64,000 nucleotides of DNA from Anaeromyxobacter dehalogenans 2CP-1 (GTDB taxonomy: Bacteria; Myxococcota; Myxococcia; Myxococcales; Anaeromyxobacteraceae). Shown here in pieces: positions 30,322 through 39,043 of this stretch. The DNA is taken from assembly GCF_000022145.1 (NCBI RefSeq), contig NC_011891.1, positions 2,988,001 through 3,052,000 on the forward strand, in the 5' to 3' direction. Under the pieces are notes generated by a model, which did no database searches, had not been told where the DNA came from, and saw only the letters and a list, made by a program, of their open reading frames with translations. Both the position numbers and the translations under genes were made by a program. Numbering within the stretch: the stretch's first letter is position 1; every line of letters starts with the position of its first letter.

Positions 30322-30984
30322 CTAGTCGCGCAGCGCGCCCGGCCCCGGACGCGCCGCGGCCGCGCCGCGCGCGAGCTGGAACGCCGCGCCCGCCACGCCC
30401 GCCACCACCGCGAACCCGAGCAGCGCGAACGGCCGGATCGCCAGCTCGGAGGCGAGCGGCCGGGGCCCGGCCGCCGCCAGGAGCCCGACGCCGAGCGCGA
30501 GGCCGCCGGAGAGCGCGCACAGCACCACCGCGACGGCGCGGGACGCCGCCAGCGCGAGCAGCGCCGCCGCGAGCGCCCCGAGCCCCGCCCCGACCGCCGC
30601 CCGCCCGCCGATGGGCAGGTGGACTCCGGCCAGGGCGCCGGCGAGCGCGCCGGCCGCGGCGGGGAAGAGCGGCGGCATCGCCGCGCAGGCCACCCCCAGC
30701 ACCGCCGCGCCCAGCCCGGCCGACGCGACGGCGGAGAGCTCCAGCTGCGGGCCGAGGAGCCGCCGCGCCGCGAGCGCCGCCAGCACCCCCACCGCAGCGC
30801 CCCCCACGGCCGCGGCCGGGCGCCGCAGCCGGTCGGAGGCGACCAGGGCCGCGAGCCCGACCACCACCAGCGCGAGGCCCAGCGGCCAGCCGAACGCACG
30901 GGTCGCCAGCGCGACCCGCACCAGCCCCGTCAGCGCGTCGCCCAGCGGGCCGACCGGCATCGCCGCCGCGAGCGCCGCGGTCAC
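30322..30984 (-). CDS. Small polytopic membrane protein of unknown function
   Basis: A 220-residue, extremely Ala/Gly/Leu-rich protein with about seven hydrophobic helices (for example GWPLGLALVVVGLAALVA, GLGAAVLGVACAAM). It contains no motif I recognise. The ATG overlaps the stop of the upstream 84-residue gene (ATGA), so the two are coupled. Confidence 0.6.
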   Translation of the reverse strand: MTAALAAAMPVGPLGDALTGLVRVALATRAFGWPLGLALVVVGLAALVASDRLRRPAAAVGGAAVGVLAALAARRLLGPQLELSAVASAGLGAAVLGVACAAMPPLFPAAAGALAGALAGVHLPIGGRAAVGAGLGALAAALLALAASRAVAVVLCALSGGLALGVGLLAAAGPRPLASELAIRPFALLGFAVVAGVAGAAFQLARGAAAARPGPGALRD

Positions 30985-31235
30985 CCCGCCCCCAGCACGG
31001 TCCAGAGCGTCAGCGCGACGGCGACGAGCACCCCGGCGGCTCCGACCGCCAGCGCCGCCGGGTCCGGCCTGAAGGAGGCCAGCGCGTCCCCGGCGGTCCG
31101 CCGGGCGACCTCGCTGGCGTCCGGATCCCCGAGCACGCGCCGCGCCTCGAGGGCGGCGCCCCGGTGGTCCCCGACGTCCAGCAGCGCGGCGATCCGCCCG
31201 CCCGGGCCGGTGCTTCCCCTGTCCCTGCGCGACAT
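30981..31235 (-). CDS. Small tail-anchored protein
   Basis: An 84-residue protein whose first 58 residues are charged and helical (LDVGDHRGAALEARRVLGDP, suggestive of a single TPR-like hairpin) and whose last 23 form one hydrophobic helix (PAALAVGAAGVLVAVALTLW). The topology is tail-anchored. It is translationally coupled to the membrane protein that follows and probably works with it. Confidence 0.55.
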   Translation of the reverse strand: MSRRDRGSTGPGGRIAALLDVGDHRGAALEARRVLGDPDASEVARRTAGDALASFRPDPAALAVGAAGVLVAVALTLWTVLGAG

Positions 31236-31370
31236 GGCGGCGGACTCTAGCACGGGCCTCTGGCGGGCCTCCGCCGCAGGCGCGGGTTGTGCGGGCGTCC
31301 CGGCGCGACCCGGCCTAGACTGTGGGGGCCCGCGGCGCGGTCCGGCCGCGGCCGACGCTGGCCCATCCCG

Positions 31371-32150
31371 ATGCCCCGCCCCTCGCGCCCCATCTCGCGC
31401 CGACGCTTCCTGCAGGGCGCCGCCGCCGCGGCCGTCGCGGCCGTCGCGGCCGCGCTGCCCCGCGGCGCACGCGCGCTGACCCCGGACGCGATGCTGCAGA
31501 TCGGCCACGTCCAGCACGGGGGCAACTGGAACCCGCGGCCCACCGCGCTGCGCCGGCTCGGCTGGGAGCTCGGCCGCCGGACCTCGATCGAGCCCGCCGC
31601 CGACGCCGTGCCGGTCCGCCTCGATCGGCCGGGCCTGCACCGCCACCCCATGCTCTACCTGGCCGGCGCCGGCGGGCTACCCGCGTTCTCCGAGCCGGAG
31701 CGGGCCGCGCTCCGCCGCCACCTCATGTACGGCGGCTTCCTGCTGGTGGACTCGGCCGACGCGTCGGACGGGACCGGCTTCGACGCGGCGGTCCGGCGCG
31801 AGCTCGCCCAGGTGCTGCCCGCCTCGCCGCTGCAGCCGGTGGCCCGCGAGCACGTGCTCCACAAGACGTTCTACCTGCTCGACCGGCAGGGCGGCCGCGT
31901 GCTGGTGAAGCCGTGGCTGGAGGCGCAGGCCGTCGACGGCCGGCTGGCGGTGGTCTACTCGCAGAACGATCTCGGCGGCGCGTGGGCGCGGAGCGAGCTG
32001 GGCGACTGGGAGTACCCGTGCACCCCCGGCGGCGAGGCGCAGCGCGAGGCGGCGTTCCGCGCCGGCGTGAACCTGGCGATGTACGCGCTGTGCACCGACT
32101 ACAAGGACGACGCGGTGCACCTGCCGTTCATCCTGCGGCGGCGGAGCTAG
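31371..32150 (+). CDS. Tat-exported DUF4159 protein
   Basis: A 259-residue protein with a twin-arginine signal (SRRRFLQGAAAAAVAAVAA, mature start after RALT). The DUF4159 body is recognisable from MLYLAGAGGLPAFSEPERAAL, the GGFLLVDSADAS strand and VVYSQNDLGGAWAR near residue 200. DUF4159 proteins accompany MoxR-ATPase/VWA clusters in many Bacteria; function unknown, the fold being glutamine-amidotransferase-like. The VWA membrane gene begins six bases downstream. Confidence 0.85.
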   Translation: MPRPSRPISRRRFLQGAAAAAVAAVAAALPRGARALTPDAMLQIGHVQHGGNWNPRPTALRRLGWELGRRTSIEPAADAVPVRLDRPGLHRHPMLYLAGAGGLPAFSEPERAALRRHLMYGGFLLVDSADASDGTGFDAAVRRELAQVLPASPLQPVAREHVLHKTFYLLDRQGGRVLVKPWLEAQAVDGRLAVVYSQNDLGGAWARSELGDWEYPCTPGGEAQREAAFRAGVNLAMYALCTDYKDDAVHLPFILRRRS

Positions 32151-32156
32151 GCGGCG

Positions 32157-34442
32157 GTGGACGGCGAGACCTTCAACGCCTGGCGGCTCACCGCCCTCAC
32201 CCCGCTGCCGGCGTGGGCGCTCGCCCTGCTCGGCCTCGCGGCGCTCGCCTCGATCGCGCTCGCCTGGCGCGGCCTCGCCGGCGAGCCGCGGCGCGCGCGG
32301 AAGGCCGCGCTCGTCGCGCTCCGCGCGGTCGCGGCGGCGCTGGCGCTGGCGCTGCTCGCCGAGCCCGCGCTGGAGCTGCTCCAGACCGCGCGGGTGCGCA
32401 ACCGGTTCGCGGTGCTGGTGGACGCGTCGCGCTCGATGGCGTTCCCGCTCGAGCCGGGCGGTCCGTCGCGCGCGGCCGCGGCGGGCGCGTTCCTGCGCGA
32501 GCACCGGGCCGAGCTGGAGCGGCTGGCCGACCGGGTCGATCTCGAGTGGTACGGGTTCGGCGGCGAGGTGGCGCCGGCGGACCCGGCGCAGGCGGTGCGC
32601 GGCCTCGAGCCCGCGGCCGGCCGCACCGACCTGCTCGGCGCGCTCGAGGCGGTGACGTCGGGCGCGGGCGCGTCGAGCCGCCGGCTGGCCGGCGCGCTGG
32701 TCGTGTCCGACGGCGCCGACAACGCGGCGCTCGCCGACGGGCTCTCCGGCGCCACCCGCGCCCGGCTGCGCGCGCTGGGCGTGCCGGTGAGCGCGGTGGC
32801 GGTGGGGCGCAGCGCGCCGCGCGACCTGGCGGTGGAGCGCGTCGCGGTGGACGACTTCGCGTTCGTCCGCAACACGGTGACCGTCGAGGCGACGCTGCGC
32901 GCGCGCGGCCTGGAGGCCCAGGACGTGCGGGTGGTGCTCCGGCGCGAGGGCGCGGTGGTGGCGCAGGCGACGGTGCGGCTCGAGCCGGGGAAGGAGCGCT
33001 ACTCGGTGCCCCTCTCCTTCGCGCCCGACCAGACCGGCACGTTCGTGTTCACGGTGGCCGCGCCGGTCCTGCCCGGCGAGGCCGTGACCGAGAACAACCA
33101 GCGCTCGTTCGTGCTCCGCGTCATCCGAGACCGCGTCCGCGTGCTGATGGTCGCGGGCCGGCCGAGCTGGGACGTGCGCTTCCTGCGCGGGCTGCTCAAG
33201 CAGGATCCCAACGTGGACCTGGTGAGCTTCTTCATCCTGCGGACCAACGCCGACCAGCCCGGCCCGCAGGAGGACCTCTCGCTCATCCCGTTCCCGGTCG
33301 CGGAGATCTTCGGCGAGCAGCTCCGGACGTTCGACGCGGTGCTGTTCGTCGACTTCGCCTACGGGCCGTACCGCGGCCTGGAGATCGACCGCTACCTGCC
33401 GAACCTCCGCGACTACGTGCGCGGCGGCGGCGCGCTCGCCATGGTGGGCGGCGAGCAGAGCTTCGGCGACGGGCGCTACGGGCAGACGCCGCTCGCCGAG
33501 GTGCTGCCGGTGGCGCCGCTCGACGGCACCAGCGAGGCCGAGGGCGAGTTCCGGCCTCGGCTGACCGCCGAGGGCAAGCGGCACCCGGTCACGGCGCTCG
33601 CGCCGGGCGAGGCGCCGAACGAGGCCGCCTGGGCGGGCCTGCCGCCGGTCACCGCCGTCAACCTCACCCGCGCCCTGCCGCCGGGCGCCGGCGCGTCGGT
33701 GCTGCTCGAGGCGCCCGCGGTGAGCGTGGGCGGCCGCGCGGCGCCGCTGGTGGCGGTGCGGGAGGTCGGCCAGGGGCGCACGCTCGCGGTCGCCACCGAC
33801 GCCACCTGGCGCTGGGGCTTTCTCGCCGCCGAGGGCGGCCAGGGCAACCGCGCGTACCTGCGCTTCTGGAACGGCGCGCTGCGCTGGCTGGTGCGCGATC
33901 CGTCGCTCGGGCCGCTGCAGGTGGAGCCCGACGCGCCGTCGGTCGAGCCCGGCGCGCCGGTGGGGCTCACCGTCACCGCGCGCGGGCCGGACTGGGGCCC
34001 GGCCGCCGGGAAGAAGGTCTCGGCGGACCTGGTGTCCGAGGACGGACGCACCGTGGCGCACGGCGAGGCGGTGGCGGGCGAGGACGGGACGGCGCGGATC
34101 GAGCTCGTGCCGCCCGGGCCGGGCGCCTACCGGGTGGTCTCGCGCGCGGAGGGCGTCGGGGACCCGGCCAGCGCCGCGGTGGCGGTGCGCGGCGCCGGGC
34201 CGGAGGACGCGGACGCGGCACCGCGGCCGGAGCTCCTCCAGGCGGTGTCCGAGGCGACCGGGGGCGCGTTCTCCGCGCTGCCCGGCGGCGACCTCCCCGA
34301 CCTCGCCCTGGCGGACCCCGAGGTGGTCGAGATCGGGCGCCGCAAGGCGCTGCCGATCTGGGATCGCTGGTGGACGCTGGCTGGCCTCGCGGCGGTCCTG
34401 ACGGCCGAGTGGGTGCTCCGCCGGCGATGGGGCTACTGGTAG
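32157..34442 (+). CDS. VWA/GATase-like membrane protein (Bat-type cluster)
   Basis: A 761-residue protein starting at GTG. Two N-terminal helices (about 17-37 and 48-68) are followed by a von Willebrand-A domain with MIDAS motif DASRS (near 89), a beta-rich CARDB-like region (about 235-320), a class I glutamine-amidotransferase-like domain (about 325-590, VLMVAGRPSWDVRFL and the GGALAMVGGEQSFGDG nucleophile region, with no Cys), and a C-terminal helix near 735-755. Such proteins sit with MoxR AAA ATPases and DUF58/DUF4159 proteins; those partners besides DUF4159 are not visible here. Probably a membrane-bound assembly or stress factor. Confidence 0.8.
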   Translation: MDGETFNAWRLTALTPLPAWALALLGLAALASIALAWRGLAGEPRRARKAALVALRAVAAALALALLAEPALELLQTARVRNRFAVLVDASRSMAFPLEPGGPSRAAAAGAFLREHRAELERLADRVDLEWYGFGGEVAPADPAQAVRGLEPAAGRTDLLGALEAVTSGAGASSRRLAGALVVSDGADNAALADGLSGATRARLRALGVPVSAVAVGRSAPRDLAVERVAVDDFAFVRNTVTVEATLRARGLEAQDVRVVLRREGAVVAQATVRLEPGKERYSVPLSFAPDQTGTFVFTVAAPVLPGEAVTENNQRSFVLRVIRDRVRVLMVAGRPSWDVRFLRGLLKQDPNVDLVSFFILRTNADQPGPQEDLSLIPFPVAEIFGEQLRTFDAVLFVDFAYGPYRGLEIDRYLPNLRDYVRGGGALAMVGGEQSFGDGRYGQTPLAEVLPVAPLDGTSEAEGEFRPRLTAEGKRHPVTALAPGEAPNEAAWAGLPPVTAVNLTRALPPGAGASVLLEAPAVSVGGRAAPLVAVREVGQGRTLAVATDATWRWGFLAAEGGQGNRAYLRFWNGALRWLVRDPSLGPLQVEPDAPSVEPGAPVGLTVTARGPDWGPAAGKKVSADLVSEDGRTVAHGEAVAGEDGTARIELVPPGPGAYRVVSRAEGVGDPASAAVAVRGAGPEDADAAPRPELLQAVSEATGGAFSALPGGDLPDLALADPEVVEIGRRKALPIWDRWWTLAGLAAVLTAEWVLRRRWGYW

Positions 34443-34463
34443 GCGGGTGGCGGACCCCCGGTC

Positions 34464-34506
34464 GTATTTCCTTGCCAGCCGGTCCCCGGCCGGGAAATAC
34501 CGGCCG
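34464..34506. promoter_or_regulatory. AT-rich inverted repeats before the SlyD-like gene
   Basis: GTATTTCC (34464-34471) and GGAAATAC (34493-34500) are perfect complements 21 bases apart, and a second perfect pair CGGCCGG/CCGGCCG encloses GAAATA (34487-34506). They could alternate as mRNA hairpins, act as terminator for the VWA gene, or be an operator. Confidence 0.45.
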
Positions 34507-34553
34507 AAGGGAGGCGCACCGCCGTCCCGAGCTCCACGGCCTCAGGAGGGCCC

Positions 34554-35045
34554 ATGAAGATCGCGAAGGGCAGCGTCGTCGGCCTCGATTACTCGCTGCA
34601 CCTCGGAGACGGGAAGGTCGTGGACCAGTCCGAGCCGGGCGAGCCGCTCACCTACCTCCACGGCGAGGGGCAGATCGTGCCGGGTCTGGAGTCGGCGCTC
34701 GAGGGCGTCGACGTGGGCGAGTCGCGCAAGGTGGTGGTCGCGCCCTCCGACGGGTACGGCGAGCACGATCCGCGCGGCGTGCAGGAGGTGCCGCGCAAGG
34801 CGTTCCCGCCCGGCTTCGACCCGCAGGTCGGGATGGAGCTGACCGCGGAGGGCGCCGACGGCGAGCCGGTGCCGTTCGCGATCCGCGAGGTGAAGCCGGA
34901 GTCGGTGGTGATCGACCTCAACCACCCGCTCGCCGGCAAGACCCTGCACTTCGAGGTGACGGTGCGCGACGTCCGCGCCGCGACCGCGGAGGAGCTGGAG
35001 CACGGTCACGCCCACGGCCCCGAGGGCCACGGGCACGACCACTAG
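34554..35045 (+). CDS. FKBP-type peptidyl-prolyl isomerase, SlyD-like
   Basis: A 163-residue PPIase/chaperone. The FKBP half-site blocks VVGLDYSLHLGDGKVVDQS, GQIVPGLESALEGVDVGESR and VVAPSDGYGEHDP are followed by the insert-in-flap domain (about 70-125) and DLNHPLAGKTLHFEVTV. The C-terminus is His-rich (HGHAHGPEGHGHDH), as in SlyD proteins that bind nickel and help mature metalloenzymes. AGGAGG lies just before the ATG. Confidence 0.93.
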   Translation: MKIAKGSVVGLDYSLHLGDGKVVDQSEPGEPLTYLHGEGQIVPGLESALEGVDVGESRKVVVAPSDGYGEHDPRGVQEVPRKAFPPGFDPQVGMELTAEGADGEPVPFAIREVKPESVVIDLNHPLAGKTLHFEVTVRDVRAATAEELEHGHAHGPEGHGHDH

Positions 35046-35090
35046 TCCCTCGGCTCCGCGCCGCCGTCGCGGCGCGACGCTCGGGACGAG
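35045..35090 (-). repeat. REP-like GC palindromic repeat, copy 2
   Basis: Read on the minus strand it opens with CTCGTCCCGAGCG, contains the GC palindrome CGCGCCGCGACGGCGGCGCG and ends in GAGGGAC, matching the borders of the unit at 767-812. It starts at the last base of the SlyD-like stop codon. Confidence 0.5.
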
Positions 35091-35108
35091 CGGCGCGGTC
35101 GAAGGGCG

Positions 35109-36902
35109 CTACGGCGTCGGCGTCACCGCGTAGGTCCAGGTCTCGTTGGGGCGGAGCTCGAAGCGCTCCTGCACGCGGGCCTCGCCGAGACGCGCCTCCA
35201 CCTGGTGGGCGCCCTCCCAGAGCTGGACCTTGACGCTCCCCTCCCCGACGCGCCGCCCGTCCACCCGGACCTCGGTGCCCGGCGGCGCGGTCACGGCGAG
35301 CACCCCGCGGCCGAGCGCGAAGCGTACGGCCGTGCCCTGCCCGCGCGCGGTGACCCGCTTCTGCACGTCCACCCCTTCGGCCGCGTTGCGCAGGCGGACC
35401 CGGTGGTCGCCCCTCGACACCGGCACCGTCACCGGGCTTCGCCCCACCCGCTTGCCGTCCACGTAGACGTCGCCTTCCGGCTCCGCGGTGATCGCGAGCG
35501 ACGGCGCCGGTGCCGCCGCCGCGCGGCGCGGCTCGGGGGCGGCCGGCGTGCGCTCCGCCGGCGCGGCGTCGGCCGGAGGCTCCGGCGCGGGCGCGGGCGC
35601 GGGCGCCGTGGCGCGGGGCGCCGGTGGCGCGGCGACGGGCGCCGGGGCCGCGGCGATCGGCGCGGCGGCGGGGGCGGCGGCGCGCGGCTGGGAGCGGGAC
35701 AGCACGAAGCCGATCCCGAAGCCCACCCCGGCCATCGCCACCGCGATCCCGAGCACGATCGGCAGCGCCGACCGCGGGGGCGGCGCGGGCGCGGCGAAGG
35801 TGATGGCGGCGTCGGGTGGCGGCGCGAGCGACACCGGCGCCGGCTGGGCGGCGGCCGCTGCCGCGCCGACCAGGACCGGGGCAGGGATCTCGACCGGCAC
35901 CGCGGCGGCGAGGGCGGCCGAGGCCGTGGCCGGCGCGGCGGCCACCTCGGCCACGGGCGCCGCCGGGGCCGGGGCCGGGACCGTGGCCGGGGTGACCACC
36001 GCCGCCGGCCGCCGCGCCGGGAACGGCGCCACCAGCTCCGCCGAGACCTCGGCGGTGATCTCCGGCGCGGGCCGCACCGGCACGGCGCGCTCGGCGCCCG
36101 CCGGCGAGAGCGCGCGGGCCACCATCCGCAGCACCTCCCCGCGCTCCCCCTCCCCGGCCGGAAGGATCGCCTCGAGGTACGCCGCCATCGCCTCCGGCGG
36201 TGCGGCGGGCAGCGCGCCCGCCAGCGCCTCGCCGAGCGCGTCCGCAGACGGGAACGGCTCGTGGCCGCCGGCCCCGAGCGCGCGGTCCACCACCGCGGCG
36301 AGCGCCGGCGGGATCCCCGGCCCCTCCAGCGGCACCGGCGCCGCCGGGGGCGGCTCGCCGGCCAGGCACTCGTGCAGGATCGCGCCGAGCGCGCGAAGGT
36401 CGCCGGCCGGGTTCCCCGCGCCGCCGGTGCCGAGCCCGGACAGCAGGCAGGACCCGTCGTCGGCCACCAGCACCCGCTCCGGCGCGAGCGCGCCGTGGGC
36501 GAGCGGCTGGCCCTCCCCCGCGTCCACCGCGTGGACGGCCGCGAGCGCCGCGCAGGCGTCCAGCCCGGCGCGGAGGACCAGCTCGGGCGGCAGGCGCCCT
36601 CCGCCGTCCAGCAGCGCGCGCAGGGTGGCGCCGCGCCGGTGCGCCTCGACCGCCACCAGCGCCTCGCCGAGCGTCTCCAGCCCGAGGACGGGGACGGCGT
36701 TCGGGTGGTGCACCCGCGCGGCGGCCTCGGCGTCGCGCACCAGCGCGGCGAGCCGCGTCGGGTCGTCGGTGAGCCCCGGAGGCGCGTACGCGAGCACCAC
36801 CGCGCGCGGGGCGCCCCCGCGCCGGTCCACCGCGAGGGCGCGCCGCCAGCCGGCGGCGTCGTGCAGGGGCGTGATCACCTGGAAGCGTTCGTTCGCGGTC
36901 AC
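35109..36902 (-). CDS. Membrane pseudokinase with C-terminal PEGA domains
   Basis: A 597-residue protein. Residues 1-240 have the layout of a Hanks-type Ser/Thr kinase, but the key residues are lost: the HRDLKPxN loop reads HGALAPERVL, the DFG position reads LSGLGT, and no VAIK lysine is seen. A low-complexity Ala/Pro linker, one membrane helix (about 378-400, IVLGIAVAMAGVGFGIGFVL) and a second Ala/Pro linker follow. The end (about 465-597) has two PEGA repeats (EGDVYVDGKRVGRSPVTV and PGTEVRVDGRRVGEGSVKV). It is a surface-linked scaffold or sensor rather than an active kinase; this is inferred from the missing residues. Divergent from the HAD gene. Confidence 0.8.
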   Translation of the reverse strand: MTANERFQVITPLHDAAGWRRALAVDRRGGAPRAVVLAYAPPGLTDDPTRLAALVRDAEAAARVHHPNAVPVLGLETLGEALVAVEAHRRGATLRALLDGGGRLPPELVLRAGLDACAALAAVHAVDAGEGQPLAHGALAPERVLVADDGSCLLSGLGTGGAGNPAGDLRALGAILHECLAGEPPPAAPVPLEGPGIPPALAAVVDRALGAGGHEPFPSADALGEALAGALPAAPPEAMAAYLEAILPAGEGERGEVLRMVARALSPAGAERAVPVRPAPEITAEVSAELVAPFPARRPAAVVTPATVPAPAPAAPVAEVAAAPATASAALAAAVPVEIPAPVLVGAAAAAAQPAPVSLAPPPDAAITFAAPAPPPRSALPIVLGIAVAMAGVGFGIGFVLSRSQPRAAAPAAAPIAAAPAPVAAPPAPRATAPAPAPAPEPPADAAPAERTPAAPEPRRAAAAPAPSLAITAEPEGDVYVDGKRVGRSPVTVPVSRGDHRVRLRNAAEGVDVQKRVTARGQGTAVRFALGRGVLAVTAPPGTEVRVDGRRVGEGSVKVQLWEGAHQVEARLGEARVQERFELRPNETWTYAVTPTP

Positions 36903-36979
36903 GCGCGGATATTAGCAAGGGACCGCCGGAAGGCGTGTCCCCGGTGGCGGCTGCGGCCCCACCCGGCTACCATGCGCGC

Positions 36980-37882
36980 GTGCCGAGCATCCGGGCGGTC
37001 GTCACCGACCTCGACAACACGCTGTATCCGTGGGTGGACTACATCGTCCCCGCCCTGGAGGCGATGATCGACTCGCTGGCGGCCACCACCGGGCTGCCCC
37101 GCATCCGGATCGTCCAGTCGCTGAAGGCGGTGTACGCACAGTACGAGTCGAACGAGTACCCGTTCGCGATCCAGCTGTCCGACATCTTCCGCCCGTACGA
37201 GGCGGACTTCGACTCGTTCAACGCGCTGGTGGTGGACCCGGCCCGGCTCGCGTTCCGCGCGGCGCGCGACCGGTACCTGAAGCCCTACCCCGGCGTGCGC
37301 GAGACGCTCGACCAGCTCCGCGGCCGCGGGCTGAAGGTGGTGGCGCTCACCGACGCGCCGCGGAACGCGGCCGAGCTGCGCCTGAAGCACCTGAAGCTCG
37401 ACGGCCACTTCGACGCGCTCTACACGCTCCCGTTCTTCCCGCTCCCGGAGAACGTGGCCCCGGAGATCCGGCGCAAGGAGGAGGAGGGCCACTACCGCGG
37501 GAAGACGCCGGTGGTGGAGCTCCCGCGCGACGCCGAGAAGCCGAACCCGGCCGGCCTGCGGCGCATCCTCTCCGACCTCGGCCTGCGCGGCCGCGAGGTG
37601 ATCTACGTCGGCGACAACGTCAAGAAGGACATGGCGGTGGCGCAGGCGTGCGGCGCGGTGGGCGTGTGGGCGGAGTACGGCACCTACGTGTCCAAGGAAT
37701 ACCGCGATCGGCTCGCGGTCATCTCCGCGCGGAAGATCACCCAGCGGCACGTGGCCGACGAGGCGCAAGGGCGCTGGCCGCTCGCCATCTCCAGCTTCGT
37801 CCAGGTGCTCGACGTGCTCGAGGGCGCACGATGGGGCCCGGGCCGCCGCGCGCCGGCCGGGCGCGCCAGGAGGGCGCGATGA
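36980..37882 (+). CDS. HAD superfamily hydrolase
   Basis: A 300-residue HAD phosphatase starting at GTG 36980. Motif I is DLDNTLYPW with the two catalytic Asp residues, motif II is ALTDAP, the motif III lysine is in EKPNPAGLRRIL and motif IV is YVGDNVKKDM. A helical cap lies at about 25-95. The substrate is unknown. Earlier in-frame starts exist (ATG 36935) but would run close to the divergent promoter region. The stop overlaps the start of the SDR gene (ATGA). Confidence 0.85.
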   Translation: MPSIRAVVTDLDNTLYPWVDYIVPALEAMIDSLAATTGLPRIRIVQSLKAVYAQYESNEYPFAIQLSDIFRPYEADFDSFNALVVDPARLAFRAARDRYLKPYPGVRETLDQLRGRGLKVVALTDAPRNAAELRLKHLKLDGHFDALYTLPFFPLPENVAPEIRRKEEEGHYRGKTPVVELPRDAEKPNPAGLRRILSDLGLRGREVIYVGDNVKKDMAVAQACGAVGVWAEYGTYVSKEYRDRLAVISARKITQRHVADEAQGRWPLAISSFVQVLDVLEGARWGPGRRAPAGRARRAR

Positions 37883-38667
37883 CCGTGGTGGCGCGGTACG
37901 CCGATCTCGCGGGACGCAGGGCCCTGGTGACGGGCGGCTCCTCCGGCATCGGCCTCGGCATCGCCGAGGCGCTGCTCGGCCAGGGCGCGCGCGTCGCCGT
38001 GCAGTACCGATCCCACCGGGCCGCGGCCGAGGCGCTCGCGGCGCGCCACCCCGGGCAGGCGATGGCGATCGGCGCCGACCTGGGCACCGAGGCCGGCTGC
38101 GTCGCGTGCGTGCGCGAGGCGGCCGCCGCGCTGGGCGGCCTCGACCAGCTGGTCCACTCGGCAGGGATCTGGAACGAGGCGCCCATCGCGACCCTCCAGG
38201 CCGACCGGCTGGAGGAGATCTTCCGCGTCAACGTGTTCAGCGCGTTCTACCTGGTCCGCGAGGCGCTCCCGCACCTCGGGCACGACGGGCGCGGCAACGT
38301 CGTCCTCATCGGCTCCACCGCCGGGCAGCGCGGCGAGGCGCGGCACGCGCACTACGCGGCGTCGAAGGGCGCGCTGCAGTCGCTCGCGATGAGCCTCGCG
38401 GTCGAGCTCGCCCCCGGCACGCGCGTCAACCTCGTCTCCCCTGGCTGGATCCGCACGCCCATGGCGGAGGCCGCGCTCGACGAGACCGGGGCCGCCATCG
38501 CCGCCACCCTGCCCAACCGCCGCCTGGGCGAGGTGGACGACGTGGTGCAGGCGGTGCTCTACCTCGCGAGCGAGGCGTCGGGGCACCTGGTCGGCGAGGA
38601 CCTGGCCGTCTCGGGCGGCGCGCTGCTGGTCGTGCCGCGCGGCCAGCTCGTGCCGCGCGATCCCTGA
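37879..38667 (+). CDS. Short-chain dehydrogenase/reductase
   Basis: A 262-residue classical SDR. It has the NAD(P) motif TGGSSGIGLGIAEAL (about 18-32), the HSAGIWN block (normally NNAG), the catalytic Ser in LIGSTAGQRG, YAASK active site and SPGWIRTPM. The last residues (GGALLVV) are a typical SDR end. The substrate is unknown. Translationally coupled to the HAD hydrolase. Confidence 0.9.
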   Translation: MTVVARYADLAGRRALVTGGSSGIGLGIAEALLGQGARVAVQYRSHRAAAEALAARHPGQAMAIGADLGTEAGCVACVREAAAALGGLDQLVHSAGIWNEAPIATLQADRLEEIFRVNVFSAFYLVREALPHLGHDGRGNVVLIGSTAGQRGEARHAHYAASKGALQSLAMSLAVELAPGTRVNLVSPGWIRTPMAEAALDETGAAIAATLPNRRLGEVDDVVQAVLYLASEASGHLVGEDLAVSGGALLVVPRGQLVPRDP

Positions 38668-38704
38668 CCTGGCGGCGCGCGGGCGCCAGCGCTAGATCCG
38701 CGCC

Positions 38705-39043
38705 ATGCGCTTCCGCCATCACGTCTTCGTCTGCGAGAACCACCGGGACCCGTCGGATCCGCGCGGCGCCTGCGGCAACAAGGGCAGCGAGGCGATCCGC
38801 GCCGCGCTGAAGGCGGAGGTCGCCCGGCGCGGGCTGAAGGCGCAGGTGCGCGTGAACGGCGCCGGGTGCCTGGACGCGTGCGCGTTCGGCCCGTCGATCG
38901 TGGTCTACCCGGAGGGCGTCTGGTACGGCCACGTCTCGCCCGCCGACGTGCCGGAGATCGTGGAGCGGCACCTGGTCGGCGGCACGCCGGTGGAGCGGCT
39001 CCGGCTCCCGCGCCTGGAGGGCCGCGAGCCGCCGGTCAGTTGA
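38705..39043 (+). CDS. Thioredoxin-like [2Fe-2S] ferredoxin
   Basis: A 112-residue protein with Cys10, Cys23, Cys55 and Cys59 in the C-x12-C...C-x3-C pattern of thioredoxin-fold ferredoxins (VCENHR, GACGNKG, GCLDACAFGPSIVVYPEG). Homologues act as small electron carriers, related to the NuoE domain. It follows the SDR gene after 37 bases and its 3' end overlaps the convergent SirB1 gene by eight bases. Confidence 0.88.
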   Translation: MRFRHHVFVCENHRDPSDPRGACGNKGSEAIRAALKAEVARRGLKAQVRVNGAGCLDACAFGPSIVVYPEGVWYGHVSPADVPEIVERHLVGGTPVERLRLPRLEGREPPVS

